A model generated the notes under the pieces. It was given only the letters and a program-made list of their open reading frames with translations. It was not told where the DNA came from and did not search any database. A DNA stretch of 64,000 bases from Halococcus thailandensis JCM 13552 (GTDB lineage Archaea; Halobacteriota; Halobacteria; Halobacteriales; Halococcaceae): positions 39,401 to 103,400 of the forward strand of contig NZ_AOMF01000146.1 in assembly GCF_000336715.1 (NCBI RefSeq). The letters are read 5' to 3'. A program made the position numbers and the translations under genes. How positions within the stretch are numbered: the stretch's first letter is position 1; every line of letters starts with the position of its first letter. Below are positions 43,990 to 52,960 of this stretch, piece after piece.

Positions 43990-46010
43990 CGCTGCCCCTG
44001 ACGATCGCTCGTCAACACGGGAGTGCCGATGAGTGCCGAGCCGTTCGTACTGTTTTGCCGAGCGGTCGGGGCCGCCGTTGCGGTGGTCGCCGACGCGTTT
44101 CCGGCTTCCGCTGCCGCGGCCGTGGCGGCTTCTGTGGTCGTCGCCGTCGGTGCATCAGTTGCCGTCGGCGAGGCGGTGTCAGTTGCGGTCGTCGACGGGG
44201 CGTCGCCCGATGGGGGCGGAGTAGGCGTCGCCGTCGATGTCGTCGATTCGGTTGCCGTCGTTGGCTCGGCTGTCGTCGTCGGTTCGGTCGTCGTGCCGTT
44301 TTCGCCGGGCGTGGTCGTCTCGTTCCCTACACTCGTCTTATTCGTACTGCTCGTCGCGTTCGCCGATTCGTTCGTGCCGTTTGCGGCGGCAGTCGTCAGG
44401 TTGGTGGAGGCGTTGCTCGCGTTGGCCGAGGCATTGGACCCGTTTGCCGAACTGTTCGGCGCGGTGATCGTGAGGGTTCCGGTGGTCTCGTTCGCGCCGG
44501 CCGTGATGGCGTGATCGTACTCGCCCGGACTCAGTCCGTCCGTCCCGATGTCGGTGAACGAGACGGTCGTCTCGTTGTCCGGGCCGAGCGTGACGTTGCG
44601 CTGGGCCAACATCTCGCCGTCACGGCGGTACGTGACGGTCGTTTCGTCCTCGATGTAGCCCGCGTTCGTCACGGTCGCGTTCACGTCGTAGCTCTCGTTT
44701 CGCTGGACCTCGGCGGGTGCCGCAAAGTCGCTGACCGTGAAGTTGTTGGTCGTCACGTTCGGGCTGATGACGCCCTCGTCGGTCAGCAGCGCGAGCGCGT
44801 TCGCCGTGATGAGGTCCAACACCGGCTCGATCGGGTTTTTCGTACACTCGGGCGTCCCCGAGACGCTCGTCGATTTCGTCCCGCCCTGCATCGTGAGCTC
44901 GAGGTTCTCGATGGTGATCGACTGCGCGGACAGCTGATGCGTGTTCGTCACCACCTTGCTCGAATCGATCGGCGGACCGGGCAGCGGTCCCAGATCACCG
45001 ATCGAGAACAGGAAGTCCTCGCCGGGACACGTCGACCACTTCTCGCGCGCCGCCGGGATGACGACCGGATCCTTTCCGATCCCCAGTCGTCCGAAGTACG
45101 CCTCCGAGGCCGTCAGCGAGAGCCCGCCCGGGGCCGACGCAGACGATCCCTTGATGGTGAGATGCGAGGTCCCACCCGGGCCGCCACGGAAGTTCTTGTA
45201 CATCGTCAGTCCCTCGATGTTCACGTCGCTCTTGAACGAGAACTTCCCCGCCGGGACGTTCTCACGGTTCGAACTGTCGGTCGTGACGTTCTCGTGGTTG
45301 AAGCCGCTGCCCGAGAACTCGTCGGCGACGACGACGGTGCCGTCGATCCCCTCCTGTTCGGGGAAGTCGCGAGCTGCCGCCGTCATGAGCGGGTGGGCGA
45401 ACGCACCGAGGACGATCACCGAGACGAGTAGGAGGGCGATCGACGCGGTTCGGCCGCCCGCACCGCCGCCGTCGGCGCTCGCCGCACGCCGCACGCGCGA
45501 TCGCGTCCCGAACAGCCCGTCGTCGGACTCCTCGGCGTCCGTCTCGTCGTCGGTGAACTCGAAATCGGCCTCCGTGGTCCCGCCTGAGCCGCCCCCGCCG
45601 TCGTCCCCGTCTTCGGTGCTCTCGTCACGCCAGGCGTAGCAGAGCACACCGCCGACGATGCCGAGACCGGTACCGATGATGAAGCCGCCGAGCGCGCCGT
45701 ACAGCGAGAAGATCGAGAACACGACGCCGAAGATCCCGAAGATATCGGCGTTGCCGGGCCGGGTGAGTGCGAAGATGCCACACAGGAAGACCAGCGCGGC
45801 GAACAACAGCCCGATCGGCGAGAGCGTCTCGCCGATGAGGATGGTGTCGGGCGCGATGTTGATCGGGATCCACGCGATGACGAGCGACGCCACCACCAGC
45901 AGCGCACCGCCGGCGAACGGCCGGCCGCGCCGCCAGCGGTCGAACCGGGCGCGTCGCGTTCCAACCGACCCGTTACCACCGCCCGACCCGGACTGTGTCA
46001 TTTCAACCAT
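43986..46010 (-). CDS. DUF6114-DUF6230-like fusion surface protein with Thr/Asn-rich tail
   Basis: The protein has 674 residues. Residues 27-127 form a DUF6114 unit of four helices (RRGRPFAGGALLVVASLVIA; ending GGVLCYAW). An acidic cytoplasmic loop follows (130-165), then a fifth helix (189-206). An extracellular part at 221-376 resembles DUF6230 (ENVPAGKFSF...NIEGLTMYK against the neighbour's EREGVPVATAEFSSVEIDGL). Residues 423-518 look like a CARDB-type beta domain with many N-glycosylation sequons. The tail, 519-674, is Thr/Ser/Asn/Ala-rich. ATG 46001 is an alternative start. Function unknown; the fusion implies that the two families work together. Confidence 0.82.
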   Translation of the reverse strand: MVEMTQSGSGGGNGSVGTRRARFDRWRRGRPFAGGALLVVASLVIAWIPINIAPDTILIGETLSPIGLLFAALVFLCGIFALTRPGNADIFGIFGVVFSIFSLYGALGGFIIGTGLGIVGGVLCYAWRDESTEDGDDGGGGSGGTTEADFEFTDDETDAEESDDGLFGTRSRVRRAASADGGGAGGRTASIALLLVSVIVLGAFAHPLMTAAARDFPEQEGIDGTVVVADEFSGSGFNHENVTTDSSNRENVPAGKFSFKSDVNIEGLTMYKNFRGGPGGTSHLTIKGSSASAPGGLSLTASEAYFGRLGIGKDPVVIPAAREKWSTCPGEDFLFSIGDLGPLPGPPIDSSKVVTNTHQLSAQSITIENLELTMQGGTKSTSVSGTPECTKNPIEPVLDLITANALALLTDEGVISPNVTTNNFTVSDFAAPAEVQRNESYDVNATVTNAGYIEDETTVTYRRDGEMLAQRNVTLGPDNETTVSFTDIGTDGLSPGEYDHAITAGANETTGTLTITAPNSSANGSNASANASNASTNLTTAAANGTNESANATSSTNKTSVGNETTTPGENGTTTEPTTTAEPTTATESTTSTATPTPPPSGDAPSTTATDTASPTATDAPTATTTEAATAAAAEAGNASATTATAAPTARQNSTNGSALIGTPVLTSDRQGQR

Positions 46011-46045
46011 TCTGTGTGTCGTGGTGGAAAAACGTATCGGCCGTG

Positions 46046-46723
46046 TTAGCTCAGCGTGACGTCGCCGTCGTCGGTGTAATCGCCGTCACCGTTTTGATCG
46101 TACTCGGCGGCGAGCGTGATACCCGGAATCGAGATCTCGTTGACCGCCTGATAGTGAGCCCGGATCGTCGCGTTCTGGAGGACGATCCCCGGATTCGAGG
46201 CGTTCGCGAGATCGAGCGTCTTCGGACCACCCGTCGCGCTATCGACGCCTTCCTGACGCTGTTCGCCCGTCGACGGGGCGACCTGCTTGAACGAATCGCT
46301 GTATTTCGCGTTCTCCTCGTCGATCAGCAGCCCGTTGAACGTCGACGAACTGGCCTGGAGCTTGGTCTGTTTGACGAGGAGTGAATCCGCCGTCACCGTA
46401 TCCGTCGAGGTGATCACGATACGCGCGTTACCGCCGATGGCCGGCACGTCCTCGAGCTCCTTGGTGAGTTCGAGCCCGTCGATCTCGACCGAGGAGAACT
46501 CCGCGGTCGCCACCGGGACGCCCTCACGTTCGCTCGTGTCGCTCACGCCCGGATAGAGGTACAGGTCGTCGCCCCGGAGCTCGTCGGCCTCGATCGTGAA
46601 CCCGCCGATGCCGCTGATCGGTGCGGCGAAGGCCATGCCGCTGCTCACGATGAGCATCGCCACGAGCGCGACGACGCCGAACGACACCGCCGTCCCCTTC
46701 GCCAAGACTTTCTTATCGTACAT
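46046..46723 (-). CDS. DUF6230 secreted/anchored protein
   Basis: The protein has 225 residues. An N-terminal hydrophobic segment (about 15-34, VSFGVVALVAMLIVSSGMAF) is a signal peptide or anchor. The rest is a beta-rich exported domain; FTIEADELRGDDLYLYPGV and VEIDGLELTKELEDVP match the DUF6230 pattern (some actinobacterial members are mis-named cholesterol esterase). No catalytic triad is seen. It is first in a four-gene cluster. A GGTGA ribosome site stands six bases before ATG 46723. Confidence 0.8.
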   Translation of the reverse strand: MYDKKVLAKGTAVSFGVVALVAMLIVSSGMAFAAPISGIGGFTIEADELRGDDLYLYPGVSDTSEREGVPVATAEFSSVEIDGLELTKELEDVPAIGGNARIVITSTDTVTADSLLVKQTKLQASSSTFNGLLIDEENAKYSDSFKQVAPSTGEQRQEGVDSATGGPKTLDLANASNPGIVLQNATIRAHYQAVNEISIPGITLAAEYDQNGDGDYTDDGDVTLS

Positions 46724-46903
46724 GATGTGTCACCTGTTGTCGAGTTCGACGCCCGAACGGTGTGCGCCGGCGACCCACCGCCATCGGTGGCTCCCCGCGT
46801 ATGCGGCCGGGGGACGCCCGCGTGGCGGCTCCCGCGTCGCGTCGACGTCCCACGCTACGACACCGTCCATGACACCCGTACTAACCATACCCACGCCTGT
46901 GAC
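46724..46903 (-). promoter_or_regulatory. Possible long 5' leader of the DUF6230 operon
   Basis: If the TATA box at 46928-46936 is used, transcription starts near 46903 and leaves about 180 bases before the DUF6230 ATG, unusual in a group rich in leaderless genes. The leader is GC-rich with several potential stems, contains a possible 52-codon upstream frame that ends within ten bases of the ATG, and ends with a GGTGA ribosome site. No known riboswitch is recognised. Confidence 0.45.
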
Positions 46904-46927
46904 TGTTCCCCCCGCTATACATGGGCA

Positions 46928-46936
46928 TTTATATAA
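46928..46936 (-). promoter_or_regulatory. TATA box for the DUF6230/DUF6114 operon
   Basis: Minus-strand TATATAAAT is the strongest TATA match in the region. The next plus-strand gene is distant, so it most likely fires toward the cluster. Confidence 0.5.
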
Positions 46937-47007
46937 CAGTCGTTGCTGTCAAAGCGGTGACTGACCGAACAGCGAGGATCGGAAACGAAAAAGAACTGTG
47001 CGAACGG

Positions 47008-47619
47008 TCAGCGGGCGGCGGCCGCGACGCGCTCTTTCTCCTCTTTCTGGTTGACGGCGTACGTCTGGACGTCGTAGTTCGCCGCGCCGGTGAGCTGGTC
47101 GGCGAGCGCCTCGTGGGCGTCGGTCGGCGACTTGAACGAGGCGCTGTGAGCGCCCTCGGCGATGAATTTGAGCGCCTGATCGACGCGGCGCTGCGGGGCG
47201 ACGTCGACGGCCTGCGGGACGGAGATCCCGCCGTATTTCAGCCGGACGGTCTCCTCGCGCGGGGCGGCGTTCTCGACGGCGCTGACGAGCACCTGCACCG
47301 GGCTCTCCTCGGTGCGCTCGGCGACGAGATCGAAGGCGTTGCGCACGATGCGGGTGGCCTGCTGTTTCTTGCCCGTGTTCTCGTCGGTCTGCATCAGCCG
47401 GTTGATGAGGCGCTCGACGATGGAAATCTCGCTCTTCTGGAACTGCTTGCTCGCGTGACGACCCATCGTGTGCTCCACAGGAGTGACGGTGATGTAGCGC
47501 TCGGTGCTCGGATCGTCGTACTCGATCCCGGTCACGTCCCAGCGTTCGAACAGCTTCGCGCCGGTCGCTTCCTCCGCGCCGGCGGGCTGATCGGGCTCGG
47601 GGGCTTCGGATTCGCTCAT
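47008..47619 (-). CDS. rpsG: 30S ribosomal protein S7
   Basis: The protein has 203 residues, archaeal uS7 with an acidic N-terminal extension of about 20 residues. The [23 protein letters not shown] block and the terminal basic RVAAAAR are typical. Its ATG overlaps the rpsL stop by four bases. Confidence 0.96.
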   Translation of the reverse strand: MSESEAPEPDQPAGAEEATGAKLFERWDVTGIEYDDPSTERYITVTPVEHTMGRHASKQFQKSEISIVERLINRLMQTDENTGKKQQATRIVRNAFDLVAERTEESPVQVLVSAVENAAPREETVRLKYGGISVPQAVDVAPQRRVDQALKFIAEGAHSASFKSPTDAHEALADQLTGAANYDVQTYAVNQKEEKERVAAAAR

Positions 47620-48044
47620 CGGACGGGTTTCTCCGCGTTACCGCGCACGAGTTCGATGAGCGAGACGCCGTTGACCTTCTCGACCTTGTAGTTCACCGCC
47701 GAGAGGTCGCCCATCGCACGACCCTTCGCGCCGCCGATGCCGGCGATCGTGACCTCGTCGTGCTCGTCGATGAACGAAATCGCGCCGTCGCCCGGACAGA
47801 AGGCCGTGACCTGCTGGCCGTTCTTGATGAGCTGGACGCGAACACATTTGCGGATCGCGGAGTTAGGCTGTTTGGCCTCGATACCGACCTTCTCCAGGAC
47901 GATGCCGCGACCCTGCGGCGCGCCTTCGAGCGCGTCGGTTTTCTCCTTCAGCCCGCGAGCGCGTCGGGCGTACTCCGAGTCGGACCATCGATGGTTCTGA
48001 CGGTCCTTTTTGAGTTTCCGCGCAGCGTACTTGCCGTTGGCCAT
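47616..48044 (-). CDS. rpsL: 30S ribosomal protein S12
   Basis: The protein has 142 residues. [19 protein letters not shown] (about 58-76) is the universal uS12 decoding loop, and [18 protein letters not shown] near the C terminus fits. A repeat copy separates it from nusA, so it may have its own promoter; ATAAG near 48067-48075 is a candidate. Confidence 0.97.
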   Translation of the reverse strand: MANGKYAARKLKKDRQNHRWSDSEYARRARGLKEKTDALEGAPQGRGIVLEKVGIEAKQPNSAIRKCVRVQLIKNGQQVTAFCPGDGAISFIDEHDEVTIAGIGGAKGRAMGDLSAVNYKVEKVNGVSLIELVRGNAEKPVR

Positions 48045-48124
48045 ATACCCCCGCTACCCGATGGGCGCACTTATGCCTCCCGTTTCAGGCCGCCCCGAGC
48101 GCCGACGGGCAAGTTTCCCAAATG

Positions 48125-48305
48125 ACAGGTGAGTGAAACCGGTAGCGGTGGCGCGTGATGAATCCGGCCGAAGGCCGGAGAACGCGCGAGGGATGAGCGA
48201 ACGACCGGAGGGAGTGAGTGAATCGGCTGGGGAGGTGTGTGGGCTGTGCGGGGCGGTTGCGGTCCCTCATTGTCGTCGGTTTCTGCAGCGTTGCGGTAGA
48301 ACACC
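48125..48305 (+). repeat. Dispersed repeat, copy 6 (5' half only)
   Basis: It lies in the 310-base space between nusA and rpsL. It has CGCGCGAGGGATGAGCGA (near 48183-48200) and the 28-base core at 48220-48247, which differs from copy 1 at two positions. The T-tract/hairpin end seen in copies 1-5 is missing. The rest of the space holds a small GC-rich palindrome (CGGCCGAAGGCCG near 48167-48179) and no gene that I can support. Confidence 0.6.
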
Positions 48306-48354
48306 GAATATGACGTCCATAGTATGATTTTGAAGAAGTCCGGGACCGTTCGAT

Positions 48355-48774
48355 TCAGGCCAGTTCGATGTCGTCGATGTCGAACTGACGCTCCGCCAGC
48401 CGGCGTGCGGTCTCGATCGTCTCGCCGTCGCGGCCGATCGCGACGCCGGTGTCGGCCCGATCGACCTCCGCGTAGGCCACGGTCGAAGCGTTCTCGCTGA
48501 TCGTCACGTTGTGCACCACCGCGGGTGCGAGCGCGTTGGCGACGAACAGTTCGGGTGTGTCGGCGTTCTCGACGAGCGAAACCCGCTTGTCGAGCCGCTC
48601 TTCGACCTGCTCGACGGTCGTTCCGTCGGGGCCGATCGCGTCGCTCATCTCGCCGGCAGCCACCAGAAAGCAGACGCGGTCGTCGTCGACGAGACAGTCG
48701 ACTGCGGTCGCGCCCGTGACGTCCTCGAACAGGGCGATATGTCGGAGTGCGGTATCGGAAAGCGTGACGCGCAT
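48355..48774 (-). CDS. nusA: NusA-like KH-domain transcription factor
   Basis: The protein has 139 residues with two KH modules (GPDGTTVEQVEERLDKRVSLVE and GRDGETIETARRLAERQFDI, read in parts). Archaeal NusA lacks the RNA-polymerase-binding N terminus. It follows rpoA2, as is common in archaea, and probably binds nascent RNA in transcription. Confidence 0.93.
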   Translation of the reverse strand: MRVTLSDTALRHIALFEDVTGATAVDCLVDDDRVCFLVAAGEMSDAIGPDGTTVEQVEERLDKRVSLVENADTPELFVANALAPAVVHNVTISENASTVAYAEVDRADTGVAIGRDGETIETARRLAERQFDIDDIELA

Positions 48775-48816
48775 GGTGAGATGAAGTGTGATTCGACGAG
48801 CGATACGGGTCGGGAG

Positions 48817-49998
48817 TCAGTCCGCGCGGCCGGAGCCGTCGGTCGTCGCGCCACCCATCCGGAGGTTGACGTCGCCGGTGCCGAGCTTGATCGGCTTGCC
48901 GACGATGACGTTCTCGGTCACGCCGTCGAGATCGTCGACCTCGCCGTGGACCGCGGCGTCGAGCAGGTGGTTGACCGTCACCTCGAAGGCCGCGCGCGCG
49001 AGTACGGAGTCCTTGTTGCCCGAGATGCCGTGACGGCCGATCGATTCGATGGTGCCCTCGGCGGTCATGATGTCCGCGACGAGCATCAGATGCCTGATGT
49101 TCACGTCGCCGAGCCCCTGCTCTTCGAGCGTGTTCATCGTCTCGTCGATGATCGTCTCGCGGGCGGCCTCCACACCCAGATTCCGGTAAACCTCGTGGAT
49201 GTTGTTGCAGGTCGTTCGCGAGGCGTCGACGCCCTCGATGTCGAGCACGTCGCCGAAGGCCGACCCCTCGGTGTAGAGGATGAACTCCTCGTTGCCCTCG
49301 ACCTCTTCCTTGCGGATGACGACGCGCGAGACCTCGTCGATACCCTTGAAGACGATCTCGCGCAGCTCCTCGACCAGCTGGAGCAGGCGGCGATAGCTCG
49401 GCTGTTCGGGCCCGAACTCGATCGTCGTGCCCGTCTGCGTGACCTCCACACCGAGCGAGTCCTCGATGACCTCGGCCACCGTCTCGGCCGAGATCAGCCG
49501 CTCGTCCAGAGTTTGCTCGTTCAGGTTCACCTGGACGAGCATGTCGGCGACGTTCGTCGAGACGTCACCGAGCGCCAGGATCCGCGTCGATTCGATGTTC
49601 CAGACGACCTCGTGGGCCTTCTCGCGGTTCTCGGCGTGCTGCTCGTCGAGATACACCGTCATCATCGGCGTATCCGGCGTCTTCCGGGCGTCGACGAGCT
49701 CGATGAGCCGCGGGAGGCCCTGCGTGACGTCGATCTCGGCGACGCCCGCGTAGTGGAACGTGTTCATCGTCATCTGCGTGCCCGGCTCGCCGATCGACTG
49801 TGCCGAGACGGTGCCGACGGGATCGAGCGGTTCGACGCGCGTGTCGAGATAGCGCGACTCGACGGCTTCGGCGATCGAGGCCGCCTGCTCGTCGGTGACG
49901 TCTCGCCCTTCGATGCTCTCGTACACCTCGTCCTTGAGTCGTTTCGGGAGATCCGTCCCCTCGACGATCCCCTCGATCTCGCCCGTGATCTCAGTCAT
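48817..49998 (-). CDS. rpoA2: DNA-directed RNA polymerase subunit A''
   Basis: The protein has 393 residues, the C-terminal part of the largest subunit. [31 protein letters not shown] (read in parts) is the trigger-loop region, followed by [15 protein letters not shown] and a [19 protein letters not shown] end. It overlaps rpoA1 by eight bases, with no intein. Confidence 0.97.
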   Translation of the reverse strand: MTEITGEIEGIVEGTDLPKRLKDEVYESIEGRDVTDEQAASIAEAVESRYLDTRVEPLDPVGTVSAQSIGEPGTQMTMNTFHYAGVAEIDVTQGLPRLIELVDARKTPDTPMMTVYLDEQHAENREKAHEVVWNIESTRILALGDVSTNVADMLVQVNLNEQTLDERLISAETVAEVIEDSLGVEVTQTGTTIEFGPEQPSYRRLLQLVEELREIVFKGIDEVSRVVIRKEEVEGNEEFILYTEGSAFGDVLDIEGVDASRTTCNNIHEVYRNLGVEAARETIIDETMNTLEEQGLGDVNIRHLMLVADIMTAEGTIESIGRHGISGNKDSVLARAAFEVTVNHLLDAAVHGEVDDLDGVTENVIVGKPIKLGTGDVNLRMGGATTDGSGRAD

Positions 49999-52948
49999 CG
50001 CCCACCTCCGGGACGTCGATCGGCGAACTCGGCCGATCGCGGTCCATGCGGTCGTCGGCGCTCTCGGAGAGGTTCGTCGCCTGTGCGCCGGCGAACTCCT
50101 CGCCCTCGTCCTCGAACTCCGCGGCGAGAACGCGGTCGGCGATCTCGTCGACGTCGATCTCGTTGTCGTCGCTCGACGAGACCTTCACCGGACTGGTGTT
50201 GTCCTCGCCGAACTCGAACTGGACGATGTTGTCCGAGGTGTCCCGAACGGTGCCGTCGTACTGCGTTTCGAGCTCGGAGAGCGCGTTGATGAGCCGGCGC
50301 TGGAGATAGCCGGATTTCGAGGTTCGCACTGCGGTATCGACCAGCCCCTCACGGCCACCCATCGCGTGGAAGAAGAACTCCCGGGGCGTCAGCCCGCTGC
50401 GATAGGAGTCCTCGACGAAGCCGTGAGCCTCGGCCGAGAGATCGCCCGGCTTGAAGTGACTCAGCGTGCGATCCTCGTAGCCGCGGTTGATCCGCTCGCC
50501 CCGCACCGCCTGCTGGCCGACACAGGCGGCCATCTGCGTGAGATTGAGCATCGAGCCACGCGCGCCCGACTCGGCCATGATGACCGCCGGGTTGTCGTCG
50601 TCGAAGTGCTCGTCGGCGATGTCGCCAGCCGAGTCACGCGCCTTCCCGAGCGTCTGCATGATCTTCATCTCCAGAGTCTCGTCGACCGTCCGCCCGGGCA
50701 GCGATTCGAGATCGTCGTTCTCGTAGGTGTCGATGAGTTCCTGAACGCGCTCGTAGGCGTTCTCCATGCTCTCGTCGATCTGTGCCTCGGCGGCGTCGGA
50801 GATCGACTCGTCGTCGATACCGATCGAGAAGCCGAAGTGCATGATGGCGCGCATCGCCAGCGAGGCGACCTCGTTGATGAACACGCGGGCGCGCGTCTCG
50901 CTGTACTGCTTGACGATCGTGTCGACGATCTCGCCGCCGAACGCACCGACGGCGTCCTCGTCGATGGTGCCCTCGACGAGCGCACCGTCGTCGATCGCTA
51001 CCCTGTCGCCGGTCGAACTCGTGAACTCGAGATCGAGCGCGCTCGGCAGCAGTTCGGAGAAGATCGTCCGGCCGGTCCAGTACGGCCGTCCCTGCTCGTC
51101 CGTACCATCGTCGTCGGGCAGCGTGTCGACGCCCGTCGCACGCAACAGGTCGAGCGCCTGCGTCTCGTTGAACCGCGGCAGCCCACCCATCTCGGGGTCG
51201 TCGTGGGTGAGGAGATAGGTGCCCGAAACGTGGTCCTGGATCGCACCGATGATGTTCTCGCCGAACCGCGGCGAGAGGATCTGCTCCTGGACGCGCATCA
51301 GCACGCGCGCCTCGGCACGCGCCTCCTCGTTCTGGAGGGCGTGCATGTTCATCTCGTCGCCGTCGAAGTCGGCGTTGTACGGCGGACAGACAGTAGTGTT
51401 CAGCCGGAACGTCTTGTACGGCATTACGACCACCTCGTGGGCCATGATCGACATCCGGTGGAGCGACGGCTGGCGGTTGAAGATCACGATGTCCCCATCC
51501 GAGAGGTGGCGCTGGACCTGCCAGCCCGGCTCGATGCGCTCGGCGAGCTCCTCCTTCGCCTGATCGAGGATCTTCATGACCTTCCCGTCCGGTCGGATGA
51601 CGCGGTTCGCACCCGGATGTGCCTCGGAACCGTTCCGGACGTACTGGCGTGCCTCCTCGATGTTCTGCTCGTTGACGTTCATCGTCTGGGTCATCTCGCG
51701 CGCGACCCGTTCTGGAACGCCGACCTCGTTCAGGGATAGCGTGGGGTCCGGCGAAATCACGGTTCTGGCCGAGAAGTTCACGCGCTTGCCCGACAGGCTC
51801 CCGCGGAACCGACCCTCTTTCCCTTTGAGCCGCTGAGAGAGGGTCTTCAGGGGCCGACCGGAGCGGTGACGGGCCGGCGGCGTGCCCGAGATCTCGTTGT
51901 CCATGAACGTCGTCACGTGATACTGGAGCAGCTCCCAGAGGTCCTCGATGATGAGCTGGGGCGCACCAGCCTCACGGTTCTCCATGAACCGCTGGTTGAT
52001 GCGGATGATGTCGACCAGCTTGTGCGTGAGGTCGTCCTCGGAGCGCTGGCCGTTGTCCAGCGTGATCGAGGGGCGTGCCGTCACCGGCGGCACCGGGAGC
52101 ACGGTGAGGATCATCCACTCGGGGCGCGAGCGCTCGGCGTTGATCCCGAGCACTTCGACGTCCTCGTCGGGGATGGCCTCGAACCAGTCACGGATGTCCG
52201 ACGGCATCAGCTTGTTCAGATCCTCCTCGGAGAGATCGACGTCGAGCGCGCGCTCGATCGCCTCCCGACTCTCCTCGCGCGGGCGGAACTCCCCGCCCAG
52301 GATATCGTTGATCCGCGAGAGCTCGATATCCGTCGCGTCGGCGAGCTCCTGCGGCGAGGTCGCCGGCCGGTCTTCCTCCTCGTCGGGCTGCATCGCCTCG
52401 GCGATGAGCTGGGGATACTCGGCGGCGAGCACGTCCTGGACCTCGTAGTAGGTCGTCGGCTTCTCGTGCTGGACGTCGTACTGCTCCTCGCCGCAGTACG
52501 GACAGCGGTCGGCCTTCCGTGCCTGCCGGATCGCCGCCTTCGTCACGTCGTTGACGTCGTCGTCGAGATCGCGCGCCCGCTGGAGGCGTTCTGCGAACTC
52601 GTCGCGCTCGTGCTCGTCGAGCAGCAGGCGCGAACACTCACGGCAGGTCCCCCGGAGGAGCCGCCGGATGAGCTTCGTAAAGCCGACGTGGATGACGGGT
52701 GCGGCGAGCTCGATGTGGCCGAAGTGGCCGTTACAGGAGCCCGAGTGCTGTCCGCAGGTCTTGCACTCCAGCCCGGGATCGATGACGCCCAATCGCGGGT
52801 CCATCAACCCCATGTCGATCGGGTAGCCGTCGTCGTCGTAGGTGTCGGCAGTGATGATCTTCGTCGCGCTCATGTCGCGATACTCCTCCGGGTTCATCAG
52901 CCCGAAGTCGATCGCGCCGATCTCTTTCGGTGTTGCGTTGGTACTCAT
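49991..52948 (-). CDS. rpoA1: DNA-directed RNA polymerase subunit A'
   Basis: The protein has 985 residues. Zinc sites [17 protein letters not shown] and [10 protein letters not shown] plus CPYCGEEQ are near the N terminus. The catalytic loop [14 protein letters not shown] near residue 525 holds the three Mg-binding Asp residues. It lacks inteins. It overlaps rpoA2. Confidence 0.98.
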   Translation of the reverse strand: MSTNATPKEIGAIDFGLMNPEEYRDMSATKIITADTYDDDGYPIDMGLMDPRLGVIDPGLECKTCGQHSGSCNGHFGHIELAAPVIHVGFTKLIRRLLRGTCRECSRLLLDEHERDEFAERLQRARDLDDDVNDVTKAAIRQARKADRCPYCGEEQYDVQHEKPTTYYEVQDVLAAEYPQLIAEAMQPDEEEDRPATSPQELADATDIELSRINDILGGEFRPREESREAIERALDVDLSEEDLNKLMPSDIRDWFEAIPDEDVEVLGINAERSRPEWMILTVLPVPPVTARPSITLDNGQRSEDDLTHKLVDIIRINQRFMENREAGAPQLIIEDLWELLQYHVTTFMDNEISGTPPARHRSGRPLKTLSQRLKGKEGRFRGSLSGKRVNFSARTVISPDPTLSLNEVGVPERVAREMTQTMNVNEQNIEEARQYVRNGSEAHPGANRVIRPDGKVMKILDQAKEELAERIEPGWQVQRHLSDGDIVIFNRQPSLHRMSIMAHEVVVMPYKTFRLNTTVCPPYNADFDGDEMNMHALQNEEARAEARVLMRVQEQILSPRFGENIIGAIQDHVSGTYLLTHDDPEMGGLPRFNETQALDLLRATGVDTLPDDDGTDEQGRPYWTGRTIFSELLPSALDLEFTSSTGDRVAIDDGALVEGTIDEDAVGAFGGEIVDTIVKQYSETRARVFINEVASLAMRAIMHFGFSIGIDDESISDAAEAQIDESMENAYERVQELIDTYENDDLESLPGRTVDETLEMKIMQTLGKARDSAGDIADEHFDDDNPAVIMAESGARGSMLNLTQMAACVGQQAVRGERINRGYEDRTLSHFKPGDLSAEAHGFVEDSYRSGLTPREFFFHAMGGREGLVDTAVRTSKSGYLQRRLINALSELETQYDGTVRDTSDNIVQFEFGEDNTSPVKVSSSDDNEIDVDEIADRVLAAEFEDEGEEFAGAQATNLSESADDRMDRDRPSSPIDVPEVGDD

Positions 52949-52960
52949 GGTTTCGTGATC

